This document shows, piece after piece, positions 25,701 through 33,851 of a stretch of 64,000 nt of DNA. The notes below the pieces were generated by a model. It saw nothing but the letters and a program-made list of their open reading frames with translations, searched no databases and had not been told where the DNA came from. The DNA is from Trichoplusia ni (lineage: Eukaryota; Arthropoda; Insecta; Lepidoptera; Noctuidae): positions 15,663,328 through 15,727,327 of the forward strand of contig NC_039480.1 of NCBI RefSeq assembly GCF_003590095.1. The letters run 5' to 3'. Made by a program: the position numbers and the translations under genes. Position 1 is the first letter of the stretch. Every line of letters starts with the position of its first letter.

Positions 25701-27007
25701 AGGTACATGATATTAACTTGCCCCTGTTTACCCAACAAATGCTGCAACTGTGCGTACAGGGACCGTATGCGTAAGATTTGAGCGTGTAGGACACGGCGCT
25801 CTCGCACCAGCTCCGAGTAACGAGTTCGCAGCCAATTTAACTCTAGACGACGCATCTCCTGAAAAACAGGACGTTAAATTGAAAATGTTCAACAAAGCAG
25901 GGGCAAGGGCTTGCTACGATGTGGTGCTGATCTACGACGGATTGCCGAAAATAAAGAGAAATATACTGTGCAATATTTAACTCGATACAATACGAAAAAT
26001 GTTGTGCAATTTTAGATAAGAATTTAATATGCAAGCCGGAACGTAAATGTATCTGGTTGATGTTTTTTATTGTAGATATATTTGTGTTCAAAGAAAACCA
26101 CACCATCATACCTTTCTATTAACATTTGCAACGAAGTCTTCATTTTCCGAAGCCAACATTGGTCGCCTGTAGAGATCTAAACCTATAAACAACTAAAAAA
26201 ACGTATCTCAATTAAATTCAAATAATTCAGATGAAGCAATATATATTTACATATTGATGTAACGTAAACTTACCTGATGAATGGTTTTAGCATAGGCATC
26301 TTTATTCGCAGCAGGCGTTGTAATGTCTTCAAACGACTTGATTTCCTAGAATTAACGTTTTAGTATAGGCATTTGTAACATAGGTAATAGTATCTTTTTT
26401 CAATGCATGGCATGACTTCAACAGCTCTGTGTTTATATTCAATAATTTACCTTTTTGGTAAGGCGGGACACCCCTCCCTGGGGGAATATTCAATAGGTAC
26501 CTGCTCTATGCTCTCCAATTCAGCAGAGACGACTGCCAGTCTTGCGGTGGGTTGAGTTCTCTCGCTCCTTTCTATTTCCTCGTCAAGCCTCGACAGCGCC
26601 ACAAGAACCGTCTCATTCTTTTTCAGGGTCGACGACTTCTTTTGTGCTTCGGAATTCTATAATAAAATTGAATATAAAAAACACTTTCCATTCTTCCTTC
26701 GTTATTCATAATTCTTCCTTGGCTATTCGGGGTCTTATGAGCTCTTCGAACTTCGTGGGTATGTTACTTCGGAGTTCTACCGATTGTAGTTGCAGAAGCA
26801 TTTCAGCACACTTTAAAGCATTGTATGGTGTCTGGGTTGTTTTTTTAAAATATTACTTAAACAAGTACTGGCAGGCCGGAAGAGAGTAGAAAAATACCGA
26901 TAAATCTCAAAATCCAATCTAAATTATAGAAAGAAGAAACTTAATAAATATACTAAACATCTCACAGGTGTAATAGTTGGTCCGACGATTTTGTTAGTAC
27001 TCGCCAT
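16715..27007 (-). CDS. unrecognised 322-residue helical protein; 9 exons, host of nested genes
   Basis: Read right to left, the exons are 27007-26966, 26656-26501, 26345-26274, 26192-26112, 25524-25506, 25399-25213, 25033-24860, 24704-24632 and 16879-16715. Every junction has GT-AG borders and matching phase; the total is 969 nt. The protein starts MASTNKIVGP. It is rich in Glu, Lys, Leu and Ala, with probable helical or coiled-coil stretches near residues 25-70, 150-185 and 270-305, and ends SLNGTMK. I see no signal peptide, membrane span or catalytic motif, and I do not recognise the family. Exon 5 is only 19 nt (codes NKYFMT plus one base) and is needed to keep the frame. Exons 6 and 7 are very GC-rich and Ala/Arg-rich. 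The last intron (16880-24631) contains a LINE and an ND-75-like gene. The last exon is the least certain link; ending at the TAG in the exon 7 donor region (24856) is the alternative. Confidence 0.68.
16980..17570. other. intronic or LINE 5' region; no gene seen
   Basis: No coding segment is recognised. A weak tRNA-like B box (AGTTCAAATCC, near 17484) sits just before the LINE ORF1, so part of this stretch may be the LINE 5' UTR or an older SINE. The LINE 5' end could not be placed, because no target-site duplication was found by eye. Confidence 0.35.
17592..18791 (+). CDS. LINE ORF1 protein: coiled coil plus SGNH-like domain
   Basis: This 399-residue protein starts at ATG 17592. Residues 55-105 form a likely coiled coil (ELKEEICTLKKQLETTCEEI and onwards). 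Residues about 175-305 look like an SGNH/esterase-type fold. A block I-like segment reads KLFILGGQQCVDLAS, and a block III GxND-like segment reads CVGENDTN. The block I Ser of a GDS motif appears replaced (GGQ), so enzymatic activity is doubtful. ORF1 proteins of CR1-type LINEs often carry an esterase-like domain. The likely role is RNA binding and particle assembly. No CCHC knuckles are visible. Codon use is strongly AT-rich, unlike nearby host exons. Confidence 0.75.
   Translation: MSKNINKSFNAQEEFVTFRKHDKRVNKSISDEESFLSSKSENVRTRSLPDLSTRCDESVLELKEEICTLKKQLETTCEEINKLIIENNNLKMKITDLEHNMNIFNKVTSDNFNNVQNVNISTIKKPHRRVSRNLFTPKNKTINTSSPTEKLNSDTSNIRNLSVNKYESSSESPLKKKLFILGGQQCVDLASQLIRLRHNTQFEHYDIFSFTKPYAKTEEIVKYCYTLNQSRINNFILCVGENDTNVTNIFLELAAVVKLHKNSKFFILNVNNNKYLNKFKLNSMLKTLCYNTPNCNFIHCLNVTKAQYHVNVCKQINLLLDSEYYEQNYIKNIKTIISGRNSSNKICMIKSIDNTSKQLFTKQEPKIGTIPYYFKTICSSDNTVVEKSPIQITTQCFRQ
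18748..21666 (+). CDS. LINE ORF2: endonuclease and reverse transcriptase
   Basis: The endonuclease domain begins almost at once (HQNIAGLLNK) and shows CISETF, GDLNID and LSDHNTC motifs of the APE-type fold. The reverse transcriptase follows: NYRPITLIPILSKVFEK, FFDMSKAFDCVDHKIL, YGVPQGSVLGPLLF and FADDISVLIPY, i.e. an FADD catalytic box. The C-terminus resembles other CR1/Jockey tails and ends at TAG/TAA 21666. The frame is open from 18748, just after an in-frame TAG at 18745, and overlaps the end of ORF1 by 44 nt in the +1 frame. No ATG occurs before the endonuclease; the first Met is far inside it. Initiation therefore needs a non-AUG start (for instance TTG 18814), re-initiation or frameshifting. 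No disabling mutation is seen. Confidence 0.9.
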   Translation, partial: KNRLFKLQRNVFVNNNKKYSTTLVHQNIAGLLNKTESIELCIEELIENGYDLSFFCISETFVRRGDEPNIKFKHLKLASGYYRAKEKRGGVCILIKKLIEFKVINVCLEISADKVFECCGIEIPSFKCIIICIYRTPNSPVNIFFNKLDLLLHKLALKMNKHKVILCGDLNIDTLKNNNVTEDLKNLLNNYNLKLHINEPTRKHSCIDHIASNIKEVNGALFNFHLSDHNTCQTLSFEVKKPIHSLKYWYINQRNYCKSNIEKFRDCIKNISWEKEIEDESFNSMFNNFHDLLCLLFNLCFPLEKCKIKRGDLAPKWITKGIRIASKNKRKLIDNYYRHKTLQDKVKYNRYSKLLKKCVLSSKKNINMAHLLKSKSKSKATWEIIKGDEHNYIKNNNIEWINDNGTKEDKPLKIANIFNSFFIDAAQNNASPKKKKPINYFKNFNVQSSMFLTPCSESEVIRVIYSLNNTKSVGYDSINTIILKSCVKEITPIIAHLVNLSFEHGTFPDKLKTSIVKPLHKKDDRHDVSNYRPITLIPILSKVFEKTMHSRITEFVTKYNILRSEQNGFQRNKSTTLAGFSLVRSITKYIDAKVPITAIFFDMSKAFDCVDHKILLYKCEKYGIRGPALSWIESYLTNRKQCVELSNINKNLEMESYRSTYIESKYGVPQGSVLGPLLFIIHINDLPCAIKHQSVLFADDISVLIPYTDKSLTYEQEINCTINSIIYWLEHNNLRVNATKTNYIEFKNYKTKSQKLNIICNGNKLLEVQDTKFLGITIDQNLNWKLHVKNLCKRINQFIYALRKLQHTAGPNAARVAYYGFVESSLRYGLLLWGNSTDANRAFLTQKKCIRALCNVGPLESCRTLFKEKKILTLTGLYILEICVFVKANPEHFFSVQENQPNVSKRDPTRLLMPSCRTALFHKNCLITCIKVFNKIPKDIRELPLLQMKRKIKHYLLNNVYYDLKEFFDHRF
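21918..21940 (+). repeat. LINE 3' tail, TTTGA tandem repeat
   Basis: About four and a half copies of a TTTGA unit follow AAATAAATGA. This marks the 3' end of the LINE, as in CR1-type elements, which end in a short repeat and not in poly(A). Confidence 0.75.
22181..24412 (-). CDS. ND-75-like (NDUFS1 family): NADH dehydrogenase (complex I) 75-kDa subunit-like, intronless
   Basis: This single open frame of 743 residues matches NDUFS1 across its length. The 2Fe-2S segment is FCYHERLSIAGNCRMC. The following cluster ligands are HPLDCPICDQGGECDLQD, and the 4Fe-4S segment is NRCIHCTRCIRFG with a later CPVGAL. The molybdopterin-oxidoreductase-like domain fills the rest. All cluster cysteines and the His ligand are present, so the protein could bind its iron-sulfur centres. 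NDUFS1 carries electrons from FMN towards quinone in the mitochondrial matrix arm. Several Met codons (1, 14, 30) precede a Lys/Arg/Ser/Phe-rich stretch that could be a matrix-targeting peptide. The lack of introns, the divergent sequence and the position inside another gene's intron suggest a functional retrocopy of the normal gene. It could instead be the only copy; that cannot be told from this window. Confidence 0.93.
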   Translation of the reverse strand: MTVYSDTNQIRYFMFHLEKRLSRIFSIEKEMFKGLSSKLLKFPNSYQNTQIRQNAVQTVQIFINGTPVTVPSFYTASQALRDAKVVVPSFCYHERLSIAGNCRMCLIEVEGAWKPQVACALNVTKNMKIRTNSETVKKAQESVLEFTLVDHPLDCPICDQGGECDLQDITVRFGNDRSRFTDIHFEGKRAVEDKTLSPLIRAEMNRCIHCTRCIRFGAQICGVEVLGSTGRGHDMLVGTFVDKLFLSELSGNIVDLCPVGALTNIPYKFKARSWELKKANSIDVTDATGTNIILNYRFDRVLRVLPREHEEINQEWVSDKGRWAIDSLEMQRLVTPMKKAGSCCCPLEWDIALKEASEIIRAVPPDSVMAIAGPHTNVETLVACKDFLNMLGCENTYVERGLNYTGSGIDLRAAYSLTINMKDICHADKILLIGTNPRFEAPILNMWIRQAYKTNEADIFVIGPKCEYNYHVTYLGDSPAALPKANEPMLPAKNPLIFVGITQLETESGTKLMNAVAKLAASLKFAPKGWGIINIVTREASFAGALEAGWKPGALEVLKKTPPKVIISLGADDVFYDWNPPTSCKIIYIGFQGDRGAEFANLILPGSAYTEAGGIYLNMECRSQFAMPAVTPPGKARQDWKIIRALAEFCCLCLFYSDHSSLCTRLVQISPNFTCLGSYQAKLFPKLVAKMINPVAGGCETLDVDMKKMADYYCSDVFTYNSPTMVKTQKAAQEFENSHYFPA
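25741..25980 (+). other. orphan coding-like segment (possible 3' exon or gene fragment)
   Basis: A plus-strand frame following a good acceptor (TGCGTACAG, near 25760) reads GTVCVRFERVGHGALAPAP and onwards to a TAA at 25978-25980. Base composition is coding-like, unlike the AT-rich surroundings. No upstream plus-strand exon was found. It lies in intron 4 of the minus-strand gene. It may be a transposed or duplicated exon fragment, or chance. Confidence 0.25.
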
Positions 27008-27529
27008 GCACCCCATCCCGCACCATTACCACTGAAGACTAAACCTACAACTGCTCACTCCTAAATACTGCAGAAAATGGGCCAAGGATACTACGTGACG
27101 ACGGTGTTGTCAAACTTTCTTCAGGTATTCAAAGCAAAAATGTTGCGGACAATAGGGCAACGCGCGGCGCGGTACCGTGATAACTACTTTTTTAAATTAT
27201 TACAAGACTAGCTTGTGCCCGCGACTTCGTCCGCGTGGAATAGTGACTTCCGGCAGAAAAGTATAGATAGCTGTGTCCGCGACTCCGTCAGCGTGTAACT
27301 CCTTGTGTATTAAGTTAATGTATTGGTAATATTTATTATTATTATTTATATTGGTAATATTGTTTAGATCACGTTCACATAAGGCTTAACCCTTTATAAG
27401 ACACAGAACTTAAAAATATTTATAGCTTTTAAACTTTATAATAATGTGTTAAGGTTCAAATTCTGGTGGCAATATAAGTACCACTGCCTTATAAAGGTAA
27501 GGTAAAGGTACCTATAAAACGAAAATACT

Positions 27530-30500
27530 TTAGTGCAAAGCTTCCGGGTAAACTATATTGAAAGTTGACCCGTCCGGCACGTGAACATAAAGACTTTTAG
27601 AACTGCTAACACGGGAAAGAGCAACATACAACTGACCATGTGAGAAACAACTGACACTGAGATCTACTCCAGCAACACGAAAAGTCTGCCCTTGAGCCTT
27701 GTTAATTGTCATTGCATAACACACCGATACTGGGAATTGCGTCTTTTTAAATTGGAATGGAAAATTATTTGGTATTAAGGGTATTCTGGGAATAAAGACG
27801 GTTTCTCCTGCACCGCAACCTGTTAAAATTTGAGCCTCGATTATATTTTGTTGCAACTGGGTTACTTTTAGTCGAGTTCCATTGCAAAGTTGTGGTGGTT
27901 TTAAATTTCGGAGCATAATAATCGGTATCCCAATTTTTAAACAAATTTCATGAGAGGGAAGTCCGGGCATATTTAAAGAATTTAAAAATTCTATCGGGTA
28001 ATTAGTGGCTTCTTGTTCATCGACCATTCTAGTTATTGATCTATAAACTTTGCTTTCCCCCTGTATATTCGACAGTATTTTGTTATTGATCTCAGATGCC
28101 TGGTCATTGCGAGAAGTTAAAATAGATCTTTCGCATAGCCAAGAATTGTCCCTATTTAATATATTTGTTACGTCACCGTAAACCGACGATATAAGATGTG
28201 GTTGAGATTGCACCATACAACATAATTCAGGCGTCAGTATAAGTTTTCCTTGGTGTAGTTGTGGATAGGTACCTTCACCAATCTTTAATAATGTGTCAGA
28301 AAATTGACTATCATCCGGGTTATCTCCAGTTCTCACTCGCATATTTATAGTTAAATGCACCGATTGTATATCTCGCCATAAATAAGAGCTTTTCAGGCAA
28401 GCCCTAACCTCATCAGCTCGGGTTCCCCGTGGTATTACCGGTAAGGTTTGTCGGAAATCACCACAAAATAAAACCGTGATACCGCCCATTGGTCGATCAT
28501 TTTATCTTATATCCCTTAAAGTTCTGTCTACCGCTTCTACTCCTTTTCGATGGGCCATCGTACATTCATCCCATATGATTAAACTACACTCGCGTAATAC
28601 CTTAGCTTTGTCGCTATTTCTTGAAATACTACAGGTTGGATTTTCCGTGCGATCTAAATCAATTGGTATTTTAAACATACTGTGAGCAGTTTTACCTCCT
28701 GGTAGCAATGTTGCAGCTATCCCTGATGAAGCTACGGCAAGAGCAATTTTACGCTGATTTCGAACATAAGCCAATATTAATTTAGTCAAAAAGGTTTTTC
28801 CAGTTCCTCCAGGTGCATCTAAAAACCATATTGTTCCCAAATTATTTTGAACACTATTGCACACGCGGTCATAAACTGAACGTTGTTCTGCAGTCATCAT
28901 TGGGACACCGTTTTCTAATGTTGTCAGCAGTTCCGTTAAATTGTAACCAATCTCTGCGGAATATTCCCTATTAGTTACCTCTCCGACTGAGGTTGGTGTT
29001 GGCAAACCATATTCACAGAGTGATTTACCGCCTACTGCTGTTAAGTCATCCTGAAGAGCTAATAAGCACTGATTTATGGCAAGATCACGGAAATTATCAT
29101 TAGTTGTGCCTTCATCATTGTTAGGTATATTTCTAAGAAAGTCTTCTGAAAATTTTTCTTTATATTTTTCCCATAATGTTACAGCTTCTGACAAATTACA
29201 AAATGTGAGTAATGTTACAAATAAATGGCGTAACCGTCGTGGATTATCACTAACACAGGATTCTGCTAAAGCGTCATCCCAATGCTGATCATTTTCAAGC
29301 AAATGACGCGCTTGGCAAGCTGCTTGATAAGTGGGATAAACAACATCGTCTACTTTTCTCAAATCTATAAATGAGGTTGGTCCTCGCACGGTATGTAATA
29401 ATAATCGCAAATAGAAACACTCAGCGTTGTTAGGATGAACGGTGTACACTCTACCAAGAACATGTTCTTTAAAAATACCTGACTCGCCATCTACAGGCCT
29501 GCCACGGCGTCTTCGATTAAAGACACCCCGTTGCTTATCGTAGGTATAATACGATGGAACTTCCTCATACAAAAGAGATTTTGCAAAATCATCAGTTTGG
29601 TAAAGTCGAAAGAATGCTAATAAACTTGTTTGTCTAGGGTTCTCTAACCGTTCTGTGACATTTTCGGCGTTGAAATATATACGTTGGCCGCCTTCAAGAT
29701 GAACATCCAGATGAGTCACAGGTGGATATCTTTCGTGAATGTTGAAACTTAAGATCCGCCACACAGCTTCTGAAGAACTTATATATCTGCCTGACTGAAA
29801 TCTTGTAACTTCATCATGTTCATTTCTCAAAGCAAATGTAGCTTGGTCACTGCCCTTATTAATATACTTACAAATATATTTTATTGACTCTACACTATTA
29901 CACATTTCAACATTTATGTGAGCTTGAAATGCTCTGGACAACACAGGAGAATACGGAACGACCCACCTATTATCTAAAGTAACTTGTTGTCCAGACACTC
30001 GCTTTTCAACAGTAAAACCATCATTATCTCTTGAACGGCGACGATATAATGGGTATCCATCATGTCCTGTTACAGTGCCATCCACTAAGGCTTTTGGATA
30101 TCTTTTAGTGCAACGACCGTCTTGCATGCAAGGAGAATTCCCGTTAAACGAACCACATGGACCATGTATCATATGAGTTTTAACAATGTCGTATAACACG
30201 GGATCTGCAATCGGACTTGGAATTTCAGCACTGATTAAACTGTCTACATCATTAGGTCGAACCTTATCTTTTAACCAAAGCAGGATATGTGCGTGAGGTA
30301 AGCCGCGTTTTTGCCATTCAATACTATACATATAACACAATACTTCTCCAAAAATTTTATCTTTGGTAAGTAGATCTATCATTGATTTTAATTTTAAATG
30401 AAAAACTCTTGCTATGATATCATGGCGGTCATGCGGTGCTTGACCCTCAAGAAGCTCCCGAGTAATTTCATCCCACTTAGGATTGGTAGTTACAGTAATA

Positions 30501-32470
30501 AATAAGTCGGGACGTCCATATTTTCTTACGTAACAAAAAGCATCTTGAGTACGTTCGTGCATGTATCGTGGACCACCAGTAAAAGAAGAGGGCAAAATAA
30601 CTAAACGACCCATATTCACCGTATCGTTATCTTGCTGCATGGCGTCGCGAAGGTGCACGTATTCTTCAACGCGCAGCTGCCTTTGATTAGATCGTATATA
30701 AACTAATATTTCGGTTTCAATTTTTGCGTACATGTCTACAATAAACTGATTGAATAAGCCACGAAAACGTTGAAAGTATACAAACCTATTCCGTCTTACT
30801 TGCAAGTGGTAACAGTAAAATTGAAGGCATGAAATCTTTTTATTATAATTAGGTGCGCCTGTACGCGGATCAGTTTGGTATAAAGCAAAATTATAACCAT
30901 CTTCCCCTCGACAGTATATCAAAGGATATTGCAAACTGTCGTAAGCCCTGTGGGTTTCATAAATACGTTGCAAACGATTATCTCTGGAACGGATAACGAT
31001 ATCACGCCTATCACATTCCTGGTCGACCAATACCACAGCAACTTCATTCGTGGATGGAGCATTATAACGCCCAGGGTGTTCCTGAGTTGGACGCCTATCG
31101 GCATTTATAACAATTTTATAATTGTTATCATCATCTCGAGGAAGAGCTTCTAATGCCGATTTAAAACTGCATACATACGAATTAACCTGATGCAACATGT
31201 TCTGAAGTTGTGATATGAGTTCAGTATTTAAATTCGGGAAATATTGATTTCTTATATTCGACTGTTCGTTGTAGTCGGATACAAAATATATTTGAAGAAA
31301 CTTAGGTTGGTTTTCAGGCAAAAGGGATCCTATCAAATGGTAAACCTGACCTTGTATCTTAAAAGTAGGCATGAAATGACCTTCTGAGATTTGTTGAGCG
31401 CCAAAGGATGTCATTTGAAATGCACTATTATAAGTGCGAATATTATCTAAAAACTGTTTAGATTGTATATGTTCCCCTAAAAGTAGTGATTTCAAAGGTT
31501 CCGGTGGGTCTTCGAATGAAGGCAAATTTATTTTACCTGTAGAACAACAGAAACCAGCTGACTCCTTACTCCACTTTGAAGCATTACAAAAACGACATAC
31601 CACGTTCATATCGCCTATTACAGAAGATGATCCATAATCAATTGTGAGGTTATAAGCAAACCCACTTTTATATTTGTCGGACCAAGCCACCGAATTTCTA
31701 GATTGATCTTCTATGTGTACATCTAAGTTATTAAGGCTATGTCGAAATCTGTCTGCAGTAAGACGGGCCTCTCGCTGTTCGTCCGTTTCAAGAGACCGAA
31801 TATTTTCGATTCTTAATCTTTCATTAGACAAACTTACTGATCGTTCTTGTCTCAAAGAATTATAATATTCGCGTACCGACTCTAGTCGTTGTTCATGCTC
31901 ATGTGCGTCTTCGAGAGATCGAATAACATTATGGTGCACCCTATCATTTGTCAAACGGTCTTCATATTGAGTTAAAGTTTCAGATTCTCGAGATAAAATA
32001 TGACGTTCGCGGTCAGCTGTGAGACGCAATTCCCTCTCAGTGTAGGTTTCTGACTCGCGAGACAATATATGACGTTCGCGGTCAGCTGTGAGACGCAATT
32101 CCCTCTCAGTGTAGGTTTCTGACTCGCGAGACAATGTATGCCGTTCGCGGTCAGCAGTGAGACGCAATTCTCGTTGTGACGCAGTTTCAGCATCTCGGGA
32201 TAACACATGTTGTTCTCGGTCAATGGTAAGCCTCAGCTCTCGTTGAGAAGAGCTTTGAGACGCCCGTGATGTAGCTCGTCTCGCTCTGTCAGCTGCTAAT
32301 CGCATCTCTCTCTCTGGAGAGCTTTCATTGGCTCGAGAGGTTGAGGCACTAACTCTCATAGAGTTTAACCGTTGTGCTCTTTCCTCTGCCGATTCTTGAG
32401 AACGCGCATTTCTCATCCTTTTAGCATCTCTCGAATTTCGAGATAAAGATGGTCGTTTTTTAGGTGGCAT
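27530..32470 (-). pseudogene. Helitron Rep-helicase (RepHel), one in-frame stop
   Basis: The frame starts at ATG 32470 and runs 1322 residues to a TAA at 28502-28504. It continues in the same frame for 323 codons to 27530. Residues about 60-200 contain imperfect 23-residue repeats of SRESETYTERELRLTADRER type. A Helitron-like N domain follows. The HUH-type Rep centre GLPHAHILLWL is near residue 727 and the two-tyrosine motif YICKYINKG near residue 867. The PIF1-family helicase has Walker A DAPGGTGKTFL near residue 1222 and Walker B IIWDE. The stop falls before motif III (FCGDFRQTLPV), so the first product lacks helicase motifs III-VI, including VCYAMTINKAQGQTF and LYVALSRVSS. Only this one lesion is seen; a sequencing error, a polymorphism or a recent nonsense mutation are all possible. 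Confidence 0.88.
31960..32300 (-). repeat. 69-bp coding tandem repeats in the Helitron Rep N-terminus
   Basis: Four to five imperfect units encode a 23-residue motif with the pattern SRxSETxxxRELRLTxDRxRH. Two adjacent units are almost identical in DNA, which points to recent duplication. The repeat is highly charged and probably helical. Confidence 0.8.
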
Positions 32471-32539
32471 TGTGTATTTTTAATCGACGGTAACTGAAGC
32501 TACCTTACACTTACAATTATATATAGTTATTATGTAATA

Positions 32540-32900
32540 ATTACGAAAATAAACTATTAATATAATAAAACACTACCAATTACGAAAATAAACTATTAAT
32601 ACAATTAAACACTACCAAAATAACTAATATAATAATAACGAAAATAAACTATTAATATAATTAAACACTACCAATTACGAAAATAAACTATTAATTTAAT
32701 TAAACATTACCAATTACGAAAATAAACTATTAATTTAATTAAACACTACCAAATTACGAAAATAAACTATTAATACAATTAAACACTACCAAAATAAATA
32801 ATATAAAAATTACGAAAATAAACTATTAATATAATTAAACACTACCAATTACGAAAATAAACTATTAATACAATTAAACACTACCAAAATAACTAATAGG
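32540..32900. repeat. tandem array, eight copies of a roughly 40-bp unit
   Basis: The core CGAAAATAAACTATTAAT recurs eight times, each followed by an AATTAAACACTACCA block. Three units carry an extra AAATAACTAATA-like spacer. The array lies in the 5' non-coding part of the Helitron, directly upstream of the Rep start. Confidence 0.85.
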
Positions 32901-33687
32901 TGTACCTACTACTAATACTATTAATCTAATACCTATTATATAAACTAACAACAAAACAATTCTAAAAATAAACTATTCAAAGACTAAAAGTCGTGCTGAT
33001 AAGCACGGTTTGCAAATAACAATTATTGATTGTCAATAAGGTCGAACAGTCTGAACGTCTATTCGCATCAACAGCCAAATATTGTATGACGCTCGAGCGC
33101 GGACCCCCCGCCTTTTTACACCTCCCGCCACGACGCGCGTCGAGCGCGGCAACCGATACACAAAAATAATCCTTATAGCATGACTCTGTATTCACGCGCG
33201 ATTTCTTATTATTTCATGTATAACTTTGGTGTTTCTACACCGATTTACATGATTCTTTTTTTATTGAATAGGTAATAATGTTAACTTTTTTAATTGGGGA
33301 TGAGTGATAGTGTTGTAAACGTTAGAGTAGACAAATACAATCAGAAATCTCCGAATTGCTAAGCTATCGGGAGTTTCACGTGTTATTGTGAGTCAACCAT
33401 AAAAGTTAGACATATGCTGTCGAGGAATATTTTTTATATAATTTTAGGGAGAATATTTCCGTCATACATGATTTCTATGTAGCTTTAACCTATAAGCCTG
33501 CACACGTGACGGAAGCTTAAAAAATGGAGTAACTTACCCCGTTTTCCCAATATTTCCCTTCACTGCTCTGCTCCTATTGGTCGTAGCGTAATGAAAAGTA
33601 TACTATAACCTGCCCAAGAGTATGAAGAATAATTGTGCCAAATTTCGTTAAAATCCGTCGAGTAGTTTTTGTTTCTATAACGAATAT

Positions 33688-33688
<1 letters not shown>

Positions 33689-33730
<42 letters not shown>
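33689..33730. repeat. ACAG tetranucleotide microsatellite
   Basis: About ten copies of CAGA/ACAG lie in the 5' part of the Helitron. A matching CAAA microsatellite sits at the same relative place in the short Helitron at 37897-38112. Confidence 0.85.
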
Positions 33731-33732
<2 letters not shown>

Positions 33733-33851
33733 AATTTTACTGATTGCATTTTTGGCATCAGTAGCGATCCCTAACCACCCCTTGATAGTTATTTTTTAAA
33801 TATATTTTATGTACAGAATTGACCTCTCTACAGATTTATTATAAGTATAGA

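Larger units (their letters stand above)
27208..33851 (-). mobile_element. autonomous Helitron (full length, both termini)
   Basis: On the minus strand the element begins with TC at 33851 (TCTATACTTATAATAAATC), preceded by host A at 33852. It ends with CTAG at 27208, followed by host T at 27207. Insertion between A and T without target duplication is the Helitron rule. A short hairpin (CGCGGACGAAGTCGCG) lies about 10 nt from the 3' end. Inside are a 5' GACA-type microsatellite, a 40-bp tandem array, and a Rep-helicase gene in the expected orientation. Length is 6644 bp. Confidence 0.9.

Noticed and set aside
28502..28504. Treating the two Helitron frames as separate Rep and helicase genes
   Set aside because: Both are in the same frame and the break falls inside the helicase, between motifs, so it is one gene with a nonsense codon.
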